DNA of 64,000 nucleotides from Clostridiales bacterium (lineage in GTDB: Bacteria > Bacillota > Clostridia > Christensenellales > CAG-138): the NCBI GenBank assembly GCA_004554165.1, contig SFNQ01000002.1:1-64000 (forward strand), given 5' to 3'. Made by a program: the position numbers and the translations under genes. This document shows, one piece after another, positions 52,112-61,267 of this stretch (position 1 is the first letter of the stretch; every line of letters starts with the position of its first letter). The notes under the pieces were generated by a model, which saw nothing but the letters and a program-made list of their open reading frames with translations, had not been told where the DNA came from and ran no database searches.

Positions 52112-53521
52112 ATGACCAAACTTCAAATTACCGATACCATTCTGCGCGATGCGCACCAGTCTCTGGCTGCCACGCGCATGCGCATCGAGGATATGCTGCC
52201 CGCCTGCGAAATTCTGGACTCCATCGGCTACTGGTCGCTGGAGGTCTGGGGCGGCGCCACCTTCGATTCCTGCCTGCGCTTTCTGAATGAAGATCCCTGG
52301 GATCGCCTGAGAACGCTGCGCAAGGCGCTGCCCAATACGAAACTGCAAATGCTCTTCCGCGGCCAGAACATTCTGGGCTACAAGCACTATGCGGACGATG
52401 TGGTGGAGCAGTTCTGCCGCAAGGCCATTGAAAACGGCATTGACGTTATCCGTATTTTTGACGCGCTGAACGATACGCGAAACCTGGAAGCAGCGATTCG
52501 TTATACGAAGAAGTACGGTGGCATCTGTGAGCCTGCGCTGAGTTATACCATCAGCCCCGTTCACAACGAGGACTACTTCGTCAAGCTGGCAAAGGAGCTG
52601 GTCCAGATGGGTGCGGACACGATCTGCATCAAGGACATGGCCAACCTCCTGCTGCCGGAAGCGGCATACTCCCTTGTCAGGCGCCTGAAGAGCGAGATCG
52701 ATGTGCCGATCCATCTGCATACGCACAACACCACCGGCACCGGCGATATGACCTATCTGCGCGCGGCGCAGGCGGGCGTGGATATCGTGGACTGCGCGCT
52801 GTCTCCTTTTGGAAACGGCACCTCGCAGCCGGCCACCGAGCCGCTGGTGGCGACCCTGGCTGGCACCGAGCGCGATACGGGCCTTGATCTGACAAAGCTC
52901 TCCGACGCTGCGAAGCTCATGCGTCCCGTTGCGGAGCGGATGCTGCAGGAAGGGACGATTTCCGTCAAGTCCATGCGCGTGGATACCAACACCCTGCTCT
53001 ATCAGGTGCCGGGCGGCATGCTGTCGAACCTGATCTCGCAGCTCAAGCAGGCCAACGCCGAGGATAAGTACTATGATGTGCTTGCGGAGATCCCGCGCGT
53101 TCGCGAGGACTTTGGCTATCCGCCGCTTGTCACGCCCACCAGCCAGATCGTCGGCACGCAGGCCGTGCTGAACGTGATTATGGGCGAGCGCTATAAGACC
53201 TTCACCAAGGAGTCGAAAGCTGTGCTTCGCGGCGAATACGGCCGTCTGCCCGGCAAGGTGAACGAGGAGGTTCGCAAAAAGGCCATCGGCGATGCGGAGG
53301 TCATCACCTGCCGCCCGGCCGATCTGCTCAAGCCGGAGCTGGACAGCTATCGCGAGGAGATCAAGGATCATATTCGCCAGGAGGAGGACGTGCTGAGCTA
53401 CGCGCTCTTCCCGCAGGTGGCGATGAAGTTCTTTGAGGCGCGGGAGGCTGCCGAGAAAAAGGCCGGTGCGCCGGAAGACGCGGTCAGAACGCTCTATGTG
53501 GAGGATGTCAGCGCCGGATGA
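52112..53521 (+). CDS. oadA: Oxaloacetate decarboxylase carboxyltransferase (alpha) subunit
   Basis: The 469-residue product has the DRE-TIM barrel of the pyruvate carboxylase/OadA type: TDTILRDAHQSLAATRM at the N-terminus, GGATFDSCLRFL and HTHNTTG with the metal-binding His pair. It lacks a C-terminal biotin domain, which is supplied by the separate 121-residue carrier. The operon as a whole would convert oxaloacetate to pyruvate and pump Na+. A methylmalonyl-CoA-type alpha subunit would look different. Overlaps pgsA by 4 nt. Confidence 0.95.
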   Translation: MTKLQITDTILRDAHQSLAATRMRIEDMLPACEILDSIGYWSLEVWGGATFDSCLRFLNEDPWDRLRTLRKALPNTKLQMLFRGQNILGYKHYADDVVEQFCRKAIENGIDVIRIFDALNDTRNLEAAIRYTKKYGGICEPALSYTISPVHNEDYFVKLAKELVQMGADTICIKDMANLLLPEAAYSLVRRLKSEIDVPIHLHTHNTTGTGDMTYLRAAQAGVDIVDCALSPFGNGTSQPATEPLVATLAGTERDTGLDLTKLSDAAKLMRPVAERMLQEGTISVKSMRVDTNTLLYQVPGGMLSNLISQLKQANAEDKYYDVLAEIPRVREDFGYPPLVTPTSQIVGTQAVLNVIMGERYKTFTKESKAVLRGEYGRLPGKVNEEVRKKAIGDAEVITCRPADLLKPELDSYREEIKDHIRQEEDVLSYALFPQVAMKFFEAREAAEKKAGAPEDAVRTLYVEDVSAG

Positions 53522-54069
53522 AACACATTCCGAACATTCTTTCCGCTCTGCGGATTGTCATGGTCGGCGTCTTTGCAGGACTGTTTATGACAGGGCAGTA
53601 TATTGCTGCCCTTTCCGTCTATGTTCTCGCGTTTTTTACGGATGTTCTGGACGGGCGCCTTGCGCGGCGGCACGGCTGGATTACCAACCTCGGCAAGCTG
53701 CTGGATCCGCTTGCGGACAAGCTGATGGTGGTGACGGCGCTGCTCTGCATCTATCTTGGAAATCCAAAGCCTGTGTATCTTGTGATTTTCCTGCTGGCGT
53801 TCATTAAGGAGACCCTGATGGTCTTTGGCAGTCTCGTTCTGCTCAAGCAGCGGATCGTGGTCTATGCGGACTGGATCGGGAAAATTGCCACGGGTATGTT
53901 CGCAGTGGGCGTGGTGCTTTCGCTGGTGTTCTTCATCGCGCCTGAGGTAGAGCCGGCGAATATTTATATCCTGATGGCGTCTACAGCGCTGTCCTATGCG
54001 GCGCTGATCCATTATGCGGTGCGCTCCTTTTCCGGAAAAAACGGCAAACCGCGCGCACCCGAGCAATAA
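53518..54069 (+). CDS. pgsA: CDP-diacylglycerol-glycerol-3-phosphate phosphatidyltransferase
   Basis: The 183-residue membrane enzyme of the CDP-alcohol phosphotransferase family makes phosphatidylglycerol phosphate. The motif D(x2)DG(x2)AR(x8)G(x3)D(x3)D is intact (about residues 42-64). Four to six hydrophobic segments. The ATG overlaps the oadA stop (ATGA), an unusual partner; a promoter for rimP follows. Confidence 0.95.
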   Translation: MKHIPNILSALRIVMVGVFAGLFMTGQYIAALSVYVLAFFTDVLDGRLARRHGWITNLGKLLDPLADKLMVVTALLCIYLGNPKPVYLVIFLLAFIKETLMVFGSLVLLKQRIVVYADWIGKIATGMFAVGVVLSLVFFIAPEVEPANIYILMASTALSYAALIHYAVRSFSGKNGKPRAPEQ

Positions 54070-54073
54070 AGGC

Positions 54074-54102
54074 TTGCATTCCATGGAATACTATGCTATA
54101 CT
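54074..54102 (+). promoter_or_regulatory. Promoter of the rimP-nusA-infB operon
   Basis: TTGCAT (54074-54079), 17 nt, TATACT (54097-54102), with an extended TG at 54094-54095. Confidence 0.75.
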
Positions 54103-54131
54103 GCCAGAGTAGGATTTGTGTTTTGACGAGG

Positions 54132-54160
54132 AGAGTGGGAGTTCCCCACTCTTTCGTTTT
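54132..54160 (+). terminator. Attenuator-like terminator in the rimP leader
   Basis: Stem agagtggg/cccactct (8 bp), 5-nt loop, tail TTCGTTTT. It lies inside the leader, about 25 nt after the predicted transcription start and 41 nt before rimP, so it could act as a premature terminator, perhaps under NusA feedback; it may also simply end read-through from pgsA. Confidence 0.6.
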
Positions 54161-54201
54161 GAGGGCTCTGCGCAAAAGTTTTTCGGAAAGGACAGGAACG
54201 C

Positions 54202-54657
54202 TTGAAAACGACCGAACTGGTGGAAACTCTGCTCAGGGACAGGGTGGCGGAGCTTGGCTTTACGCTCTGCGATGTGGAATTCCAGAAGGAATATGGAAAC
54301 TGGACTTTGACGCTGTTCATCGACAAGCAGGGCGGCGTGACCATCGACGACTGCGAGCTTGTCAGCCGCGCGGTGGACCCTGTTCTGGACGAAGCCGACC
54401 CCATCGCCCAGCCCTACTATCTCTCCGTATCCTCGCTGGGGCTTGACCGCCCGCTCAAGAAGGACGCCGATTACGAAAGAAATCTCGGCAAGGAGATCAC
54501 TGTGCGGCTCTATGCGCCGCTGGATGGCAGAAAGGAATATACGGGTACGCTGGAGGCCTACGACGAAGCCGGTCTGACGCTAAAGCTGGAAAAGGGCGCG
54601 CAGATTGAAATTTCCCGCAGGGAAGCGGCGCTGGTGCGTCCCCATCTCCGGTTTTAG
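54202..54657 (+). CDS. rimP: Ribosome maturation factor RimP
   Basis: 151 residues from a TTG at 54202; aagga lies about 9 nt upstream. Assists 30S subunit maturation. Has the N-terminal domain with LGFTLCDVEFQKEYGNW and the RLYAPLDGRKEYTG SH3-like C-terminal half. First gene of the translation operon. Confidence 0.95.
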   Translation: MKTTELVETLLRDRVAELGFTLCDVEFQKEYGNWTLTLFIDKQGGVTIDDCELVSRAVDPVLDEADPIAQPYYLSVSSLGLDRPLKKDADYERNLGKEITVRLYAPLDGRKEYTGTLEAYDEAGLTLKLEKGAQIEISRREAALVRPHLRF

Positions 54658-54720
54658 GAACGGGAGATGGCCGGCGGAACTGTTTAAGATTTGATTTATA
54701 GAAAGGAAACGGAACGAACC

Positions 54721-55818
54721 ATGAACGCAGCGTTTATTGAAGCACTGAACGCACTGGAGAAAGAGCGCGGTATCGGCAAGGATGTGCTGATCAGCGCGAT
54801 CGAGGCGGCGCTGATCTCCGCCTATAAGCGCAACTACGGCACCTCTGCCAACGTGCGCGCCGAAGTGGATCCGGAAACCGGCGATATCCAGATTTTTGCT
54901 TCCAAAACGGTTGTGGAGACCGTTGAAAATCCGCACAATGAAATTCTCCTCTCAGAGGCGAGAAAGGTCAACGGTCTGTACGAGGTCGGCGATGTGCTGG
55001 AGGAGGAGGTCAAAACCCGCGACTTTGGCCGCATCGCGGCGCAGACCGCCAAACAGGTGGTTGTGCAGCGCATTCGCGAGGCCGAGCGTGGCAATATCTA
55101 TGAGGAATACGTCGAGAAGGAGAACGAGGTGCTGACGGCCATCGTGCAGCGCGTGGAAAAGGGAAACGCCTATGTGGAACTGGGCAAGACCGACGGCCTG
55201 CTTGCGGCAAACGAGATGATCCCCGGCGAAACCTATGAGAACAACCAGCGTCTGAAGGTCTATGTGCTGGAGGTGCGCAAGGAGAACAAGGGCCCGCAGG
55301 TGCTGGTGTCCCGCACGCATCCCGGCCTTGTCAAGCGGCTGTTCGAGCTTGAGGTGCCGGAGATCCAGAGCGGTGTGGTGCAGATTAAGTCCATTGCGCG
55401 GGAGGCCGGTTTCCGTACCAAGGTTGCCGTCCATTCCACGGATCCTCAGGTGGATGCGGTGGGCGCCTGTGTCGGTCAGCGCGGCGCGCGCGTGGAGCGC
55501 ATCGTCAACGAGCTGCACAACGAGAAAATCGACATCATCGAGTGGGACTCCGATTCCGCCGTGTATATTGCAAAGGCGCTGAGCCCCGCCAAAGTGCTCA
55601 TGGTCTATATCAACGAAGAGGAGAAGGCCGCAAAGGTCATCGTGCCCGATGCGCAGCTCTCGCTGGCCATCGGCAAGGAGGGGCAAAACGCGCGCCTTGC
55701 GGCAAAGCTCACCGGCTGGAAGATCGACATCAAGAATCAGTCGCAGGCGGAGGAGGCCATGGACGCAATCTTCAGCGATGGGCCGCTGCCCGCGCCGGAG
55801 TTTGATACGGAGGGATGA
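54721..55818 (+). CDS. nusA: Transcription termination/antitermination protein NusA
   Basis: The product is 365 residues from the ATG at 54721 (aaagga upstream). It has the RNA-polymerase-binding N-terminal domain (about 1-125), an S1 domain (about 130-200), and two KH domains with GACVGQRGARVERIVNEL and AIGKEGQNARLAAKLTGWKIDI. No C-terminal acidic repeats, as in most Firmicutes. It overlaps ylxR by 4 nt. Confidence 0.97.
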   Translation: MNAAFIEALNALEKERGIGKDVLISAIEAALISAYKRNYGTSANVRAEVDPETGDIQIFASKTVVETVENPHNEILLSEARKVNGLYEVGDVLEEEVKTRDFGRIAAQTAKQVVVQRIREAERGNIYEEYVEKENEVLTAIVQRVEKGNAYVELGKTDGLLAANEMIPGETYENNQRLKVYVLEVRKENKGPQVLVSRTHPGLVKRLFELEVPEIQSGVVQIKSIAREAGFRTKVAVHSTDPQVDAVGACVGQRGARVERIVNELHNEKIDIIEWDSDSAVYIAKALSPAKVLMVYINEEEKAAKVIVPDAQLSLAIGKEGQNARLAAKLTGWKIDIKNQSQAEEAMDAIFSDGPLPAPEFDTEG

Positions 55819-56081
55819 GCTTGCAGAAAAAAGTTCCCATGCGCATGTGCGTTGCATGCCGTGAGATGCAGCCCAAGAAGGACCTGCTGCGCATTGTCCG
55901 CACACCCGAGGGCGCCATTGAGATCGACCGCAGCGGGCGCATGAACGGTCGCGGTGCATATCTGTGCGGCAGGCGGGAGTGCCTCGAAAAAGCGATTAAG
56001 ACCCGTGCGCTGGAGCGCGCGCTGGATCAGAAGATCGATGAGGAGATAATTGAGCGGCTCAGAGGAGCGTTTCCCTCATGA
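55815..56081 (+). CDS. ylxR: YlxR family RNA-binding protein (DUF448)
   Basis: 88 residues, with RMCVACREMQPKKDLLRIVR and RGAYLC followed by ECLEKAI, typical of the family. Reported as a nucleoid or RNA-binding regulator in other bacteria. Overlaps nusA and ylxQ by 4 nt each. Confidence 0.95.
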   Translation: MSLQKKVPMRMCVACREMQPKKDLLRIVRTPEGAIEIDRSGRMNGRGAYLCGRRECLEKAIKTRALERALDQKIDEEIIERLRGAFPS

Positions 56082-56398
56082 CGGAAGGCAGGCTGCGCGG
56101 CGCGATCGGCCTTGCGATGAAGGCCGGGCGCTGTGAATCCGGCGATTTTGCGGTCGAGCGGGCGCTCAGGCGCGGGCGGATTCTGCTGGTGGTACTGGAC
56201 GAGGGCGTTTCGGAGGCAACGCGTGAGCGATACGCTCAGCTTTGCGCGGCGCGAAGGCTGCCGCTGCTGTTTGTTAAGGATGCAGGGGAAGCAATCGGCA
56301 AGCCGTCCCGCAGGATTCTTGGCGTGACGGACGAAAACTTTAAAAACATGATTTTGGGCGCATACGAAGCGTCGAACGGAATAAAACCGGGGGTATGA
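56078..56398 (+). CDS. ylxQ: L7Ae-type ribosomal-like protein YlxQ
   Basis: 106 residues of the L7Ae/L30e/S12e fold, with RLRGAIGLAMKAGRCESGDF and the ILLVVLDEGVSE segment. Kink-turn RNA binding is expected from the family. It sits between ylxR and infB as in most Firmicutes. Confidence 0.95.
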   Translation: MTEGRLRGAIGLAMKAGRCESGDFAVERALRRGRILLVVLDEGVSEATRERYAQLCAARRLPLLFVKDAGEAIGKPSRRILGVTDENFKNMILGAYEASNGIKPGV

Positions 56399-56405
56399 GC
56401 TGATT

Positions 56406-59015
56406 ATGGCAAAAACGAATTTTTTCGAGGCGGCGAAAGGACTGCAAACGGACATCAATGCGCTCCTTGAACGAATGGCAGTATCGCAAAATGCGATTGG
56501 CGAGCTGCTGACCGGCGCAAAGAACGCAGAGCAGGCCTTGCTGGAAAAGGAGACGCTCGAGCGCAGGGCGCGGGAGGAACGCGAGCGTCAGGAACGGCTG
56601 CGCTCCGTGCTTGCGTCCGAGGGCGATCTTGCTGTCCATGTCGGTGGTTCCGACGACGAGGCGGAGGAGCCGGCGGAAATTCCCGCTGTGGAGGAAGTCG
56701 TTTTTCCGACGGAACCGGCGCAGGTCACTACACCCGCGCAGGATACAAAAGAAGAGCCCTTGGAAGCACCGGCGCAGGAGCAGAGCCGCCAGAAGAGCGC
56801 GCAGCCTGAGCGGACCGCCCCGGTGCAGGAGCGGAAGTCCGGCTATGAAGCGCGTCCCATCCGTCAGGAGAGCCGTCCTCAGGGCGGCCAGCAGCGACCC
56901 CCGCAGCAGAGCAGTACGTCCCGCCAGAGCCAGCAGGGCGGCTATCCGCAGCGCCAGGGGCAGGCCCGCCCGCAACAGGGCGGCGGGTTCCAGCGGCCCA
57001 TGCAGCAGGGCGGTGCATTCCAGCGTGCCGGCGCGCCCGCGCAGCAGGGCGGCGGCAAGGATCGCGTCAGCAATTTTGACCCGAATAAGGGCAGCTATAC
57101 CCGCACCTACGATAACGATAAGAAGGGCAAGAACAAGAAGGCCATTCAGCGCCAGGCCGGGCCGGATGCGCGCAGCTGGGACGAGGATTCCCCCACCGGC
57201 AGCCGCCGCCCGAAGCGCGGCAAGCAGCAGCAGGCGCGCAGGCCGGAGCCCGTTGTCATTGAAAAGGCCGTCATCACCACGGAGATGATCTCCGTCAAGG
57301 ATCTTTCCGAAAAGATCGGCAAGCCCGCTGCGGAGATTATCAAGAAGCTGTTCATGCTGGGCATCATGGCCACGATCAACCAGGAGATCGATTTCGATAC
57401 CTGTGAACTGATCGCCTCCGATTACGGCATTGAGCTGGAGCAGAAGCTGGCCAAAACCTTCGAGGAGGTTCTGAGCGACGCTGCGGACGATACCGATGCG
57501 CCGGAGGCCCTCGAGGAGCGTCCGCCGGTGGTCACCATCATGGGCCACGTGGACCACGGCAAGACCTCGCTGCTGGACGCTATCCGAAACAGCAGCGTCA
57601 CCGAGGGCGAGGCAGGCGGTATCACGCAGCACATCGGCGCATATACCGTGCTGTGCAATAACCGCAAGATCACCTTTATCGACACGCCGGGCCACGAGGC
57701 CTTCACCTCCATGCGCGCCCGCGGCGCGCAGGTGACGGACATCGTCATCCTGGTCGTTGCGGCGGACGACGGCATCATGCCGCAGACCGTGGAGGCCATC
57801 AACCACGCAAAGGCGGCGGAGGTGCCGATTATCGTGGCCATCAATAAGATGGATCGTCCGGAGGCCGATCCCGACCGCGTCAAGCAGCAGCTTACCGAGT
57901 ATGAGCTTGTTCCGGAGGAGTGGGGCGGCGAAACAATCTGTGTGCCGGTTTCCGCAAAAACGCAGATGGGTCTGGATAACCTCCTCGAAATGGTGCTTTT
58001 GCAGGCGGATGTGCTGGAGCTCAGGGCAAACCCGAACCGGCTTGCCAAGGGCATCATCATCGAGGCCAAGCTCGACAAGGGACGTGGCCCGATCGCAACC
58101 GTGCTTGTGCAAAACGGAACGCTGAAAAAGGGCGATACCATCGTTGCCGGCACCACCTATGGCCGTGTGCGCGCCATGATGGACGATCGGGGTCGCGTGG
58201 TCACAGAGGCCGGTCCGTCCATGCCTGTGGAGGTGCTGGGCTTCAATGAAGTGCCGGATGCGGGCGATACGCTGAACGTCGCGGAGGCCGATAAGCTGAC
58301 GCGCCAGGTGGCCGAGGAGCGCCGCGACAAGATCAAGGCCGCTCAGCTCAAGAATCTTTCCAAGGTTTCGCTGGACGATCTGTTCAGCCAGATGGCCGAG
58401 GGCGAGCTGAAGGCGCTGAATATCATCGTCAAGGCGGATGTGCAGGGTTCCGTCGAGGCTGTCCGGCAGGCGCTGGAAAAGCTTTCCAACGACGAGGTGC
58501 GCGTCAAGTGCATCCACGGCGGCGTGGGTGCGATCACGGGCTCGGACATCATGTTCGCCTCCGCATCAAACGCCATTGTCATCGGCTTCAACGTCCGGCC
58601 GGACGCCGCTGCGCGCACCGCCGCCGAGCGTGAAAACGTGGATGTGCGTACCTATCGCGTCATCTACAATGCCATCGAGGACGTGGAAAACGCCATGCGC
58701 GGCATGTTCAAGCCCGTTTATCAGGATGTGGAACTGGGGCGCATCTCCGTGCGCGAGACCTTCCGCGTTTCGGGTGTGGGCACCATTGCCGGCGCTTATG
58801 TGCAGGAGGGCAAGGTCACGAGGAATGCGCAGGTGCGCGTGGTGCGCGACGGTATTGTGCTGCACGACGGCAAGATCGCCTCGCTCAAACGCTTTAAGGA
58901 CGACGTGAAGGAAGTCCAGTCCGGCTACGAGTGCGGCATCAGCATAGAAAACTTTAACGATATTCTCGAGGGCGACGTCATCGAGGCCTATATCGTCGAA
59001 GAGGTCAAACGGTAA
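56406..59015 (+). CDS. infB: Translation initiation factor IF-2
   Basis: 869 residues. The GTPase domain has GHVDHGKT near 380-387, DTPGHEAF and NKMD; domains II-IV follow to the end (IEAYIVEEVKR). A single IF2_N-like segment (DLSEKIGKPAAEIIKKLFMLG, about 300-320) precedes the G domain. The first ~280 residues are unlike the usual N-terminus: a helical coiled-coil-like start (about 1-75), an acidic Pro/Glu part and a Gln/Arg/Gly/Pro-rich linker (about 125-235), all low in complexity. The ATG at 56406 lies 7 nt after ylxQ. Confidence 0.97.
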   Translation: MAKTNFFEAAKGLQTDINALLERMAVSQNAIGELLTGAKNAEQALLEKETLERRAREERERQERLRSVLASEGDLAVHVGGSDDEAEEPAEIPAVEEVVFPTEPAQVTTPAQDTKEEPLEAPAQEQSRQKSAQPERTAPVQERKSGYEARPIRQESRPQGGQQRPPQQSSTSRQSQQGGYPQRQGQARPQQGGGFQRPMQQGGAFQRAGAPAQQGGGKDRVSNFDPNKGSYTRTYDNDKKGKNKKAIQRQAGPDARSWDEDSPTGSRRPKRGKQQQARRPEPVVIEKAVITTEMISVKDLSEKIGKPAAEIIKKLFMLGIMATINQEIDFDTCELIASDYGIELEQKLAKTFEEVLSDAADDTDAPEALEERPPVVTIMGHVDHGKTSLLDAIRNSSVTEGEAGGITQHIGAYTVLCNNRKITFIDTPGHEAFTSMRARGAQVTDIVILVVAADDGIMPQTVEAINHAKAAEVPIIVAINKMDRPEADPDRVKQQLTEYELVPEEWGGETICVPVSAKTQMGLDNLLEMVLLQADVLELRANPNRLAKGIIIEAKLDKGRGPIATVLVQNGTLKKGDTIVAGTTYGRVRAMMDDRGRVVTEAGPSMPVEVLGFNEVPDAGDTLNVAEADKLTRQVAEERRDKIKAAQLKNLSKVSLDDLFSQMAEGELKALNIIVKADVQGSVEAVRQALEKLSNDEVRVKCIHGGVGAITGSDIMFASASNAIVIGFNVRPDAAARTAAERENVDVRTYRVIYNAIEDVENAMRGMFKPVYQDVELGRISVRETFRVSGVGTIAGAYVQEGKVTRNAQVRVVRDGIVLHDGKIASLKRFKDDVKEVQSGYECGISIENFNDILEGDVIEAYIVEEVKR

Positions 59016-59027
59016 AGGAGTCAGGAA

Positions 59028-59444
59028 ATGTCTGCGATTCGCAGCGACCGCATGAACGAAGAGGTCAAAAAGACCGTGACGGGCATCATCCGGGAGATGA
59101 AGGACCCTCGGATTTCTCCCATGACGACCCTCACCGCAGTCGAGGTCACCAACGACTTGAAATATGCAAAGCTCCGCGTCTCCGTCTATGATGAGGACGA
59201 GAGCGTGCGGCATGGCACCGTGGATGCGCTGAATCACGCGGCGGGCTTTATCGCCCGTGAGCTGGGGCAGAGAATGCTGATCCGGCGCGTTCCGGCGCTG
59301 AAATTCCAACTGGACGATTCCATTGCCTACAGCGTGCATATTGCAAAGCTCATCAACGATCTGCACGCCGGAGAGGACAGGCCCGGTCTCGCCACGCAGG
59401 GCGACGGGGCCGGAACGGAGCAGGATGCGAAAGACCGCAGTTGA
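59028..59444 (+). CDS. rbfA: 30S ribosome-binding factor A
   Basis: 138 residues of the KH-like RbfA fold: NEEVKKTVTGIIREMKDPRIS and the conserved ALNHAAGFIARELGQRM and RRVPALKFQLDDSI segments. Matures 16S rRNA. ATG at 59028 behind aaaggag; overlaps nrnA by 20 nt. Confidence 0.96.
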   Translation: MSAIRSDRMNEEVKKTVTGIIREMKDPRISPMTTLTAVEVTNDLKYAKLRVSVYDEDESVRHGTVDALNHAAGFIARELGQRMLIRRVPALKFQLDDSIAYSVHIAKLINDLHAGEDRPGLATQGDGAGTEQDAKDRS

Positions 59445-60402
59445 GTTTATCAGAGAGTTCGATGATTTTCTGCTGATTGCGCATGTCTCGCCGGATGGGG
59501 ACACGCTGGGGTCCTGTCTGGCTTTGTATTGCGCGCTGTTAAAACTCGGCAAACGCGCGCAGATTGCATGCGCTGACCCTGTTCCGAAGACGTATCGTTT
59601 TCTGCCGCATGCGGATCGCATTGCTGCGCCTGAGGATACGGCGCCCTTTTCCTGCGCGATCGCCGTGGACTGCGCGGACCTTCTTCGCACGGGACGCTGC
59701 GCGCCGCTGCTTTCCGGGGCGCAGCACACGCTGAACATTGATCATCACGGCACGAATCCCAACTTTGGAGAATCAAACTATGTGGAGATCGCGGCAGCGA
59801 CGGGTGAGCTGGTCTATCATATCATCCGGGAACTCGGTTTGAACCCGGATGAGGAGATGGCGGCCTGCCTGTATGCCGCGCTTGCCACGGATACGGGCAA
59901 CTTTTCCTATCGGAATACCACGCCGGATACCTTCCGTATCATGGCGGAACTGCTGGAGAGCGGCTTGGATTTGCCCGCGCTGAACCAGCGCCTCTTTCGC
60001 ACGACTTCGCTGCCCAGACTCCGGATCAACGCGCTGGCGATCGACAGACTTGAGCTTTACTGCAATAACCGGCTGGGCTTCTGCACGCTGTCGCTTGCGG
60101 ATTTGGCATCCCTTGGCGCGACGAGGGAGGACTGCGAGAGCGTCATTGACATCATCCGCGATATCGACACGGTTGAGGTTGCGGCCTTCCTGCGGGAAGG
60201 CATGGACGGCGCTGTGCGCGTGAGCATGCGCGGCAAGACCAGCGCGGACGTCAGCCGGGTTGCGCAGCGCTTTGGCGGCGGAGGACACCGTCTGGCAGCC
60301 GGCTGCACCATCCGAACCACGCTGGAAGAAGCCAGAGCGCTGCTGCTGCCGGAGCTGGAAGCGCTGCTGGAGGGGGAAGGGAACGCTTGGAAGGAATCGT
60401 AA
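59425..60402 (+). CDS. nrnA: Bifunctional oligoribonuclease/PAP phosphatase NrnA (DHH family)
   Basis: 325 residues from the ATG at 59425. Degrades nano-RNA and 3'-phosphoadenosine 5'-phosphate. DHH motifs: SPDGDTLGS near 22-30, VDCAD, IDHHGTN near 105 and TDTGNFSY. The C-terminal DHHA1 domain has RFGGGGHRLAAG. Overlaps rbfA upstream and truB downstream, so it is translationally coupled. Confidence 0.96.
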   Translation: MRKTAVEFIREFDDFLLIAHVSPDGDTLGSCLALYCALLKLGKRAQIACADPVPKTYRFLPHADRIAAPEDTAPFSCAIAVDCADLLRTGRCAPLLSGAQHTLNIDHHGTNPNFGESNYVEIAAATGELVYHIIRELGLNPDEEMAACLYAALATDTGNFSYRNTTPDTFRIMAELLESGLDLPALNQRLFRTTSLPRLRINALAIDRLELYCNNRLGFCTLSLADLASLGATREDCESVIDIIRDIDTVEVAAFLREGMDGAVRVSMRGKTSADVSRVAQRFGGGGHRLAAGCTIRTTLEEARALLLPELEALLEGEGNAWKES

Positions 60403-61250
60403 CGGTGCTGAAGCCCCCGGGTATGACCTCCAGCAATGCCGTATACGATGTGCGCCGCATCTTCGGCGTCAAGCGCGTAGGGCATCTTGGTACGCTGGAC
60501 CCGGGCGCTGCTGGGGTGTTGCCCGTTTGTCTCGGGCGCGCAGCCAAACTCTTTGACTACCTGGTGGATAAGGAAAAGACCTATCTTGCAGAGATTTCCT
60601 TCGGCATCGCCACGGATACGCAGGACAGCTACGGCGCCATCGTCCGGCGGGATCCGGACTGCGCGGTAAGCGCGGAGGCGCTTGCCGGCGCGCTTTTGCG
60701 CTTTGTTGGTCCGCAGCGGCAGCTTGCGCCCGCTTACTCAGCGCTGAAGGTTGGCGGACGCAAGATGTATGACCTTGCGCGGGCGGGAGAGCGGGTGCCG
60801 GAGCGCGTGCGGGAGATTACGGTTCACAGCCTCCGTCTTGTGGAGCAGACGGGGCAGAACCGCTTTTTGATCGAGATCTGCTGTTCGCGGGGCACCTATG
60901 TCCGAACGCTCTGCGCGGACATTGGCGAGGCGCTCTCCACGGTGGCGCATATGTCCTTTCTGCTGCGCACAGCTTCTGGCAGCTTTACGCTCCACAGGGC
61001 GTACTCCGTGCAGGAGCTGGAGCAGCGCAAGGCCGAAGGCGCGCTGGAGGAAACCGTCGTCTCCTGCGAGGAGGCTCTGGCCTCTTTCCCGGCGGTGGAA
61101 CTGCCGCCGGAGCGCCGGACGCCGACGATAAACGCGCTGGAAACCTTTCTGCGCGCGCCGGATGGCACGGTACGGGTGTACAGCGGCGGCTTTCTGGGGC
61201 TGGGAGAGGTTCGGAACAACCGCGTCAGGCTGACGGTACACTTATATTGA
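60387..61250 (+). CDS. truB: tRNA pseudouridine-55 synthase TruB
   Basis: 287 residues from a TTG at 60387, 16 nt inside nrnA, behind gggaag. Catalytic segment GHLGTLDPGAAGVLP with the nucleophilic Asp near 38, KTYLAEISFGIATDT, and CSRGTYVRTLCADIG. Makes the T-loop pseudouridine in elongator tRNAs. Confidence 0.96.
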   Translation: MEGIVTVLKPPGMTSSNAVYDVRRIFGVKRVGHLGTLDPGAAGVLPVCLGRAAKLFDYLVDKEKTYLAEISFGIATDTQDSYGAIVRRDPDCAVSAEALAGALLRFVGPQRQLAPAYSALKVGGRKMYDLARAGERVPERVREITVHSLRLVEQTGQNRFLIEICCSRGTYVRTLCADIGEALSTVAHMSFLLRTASGSFTLHRAYSVQELEQRKAEGALEETVVSCEEALASFPAVELPPERRTPTINALETFLRAPDGTVRVYSGGFLGLGEVRNNRVRLTVHLY

Positions 61251-61267
61251 AGCGGGAGGGGGAACCC

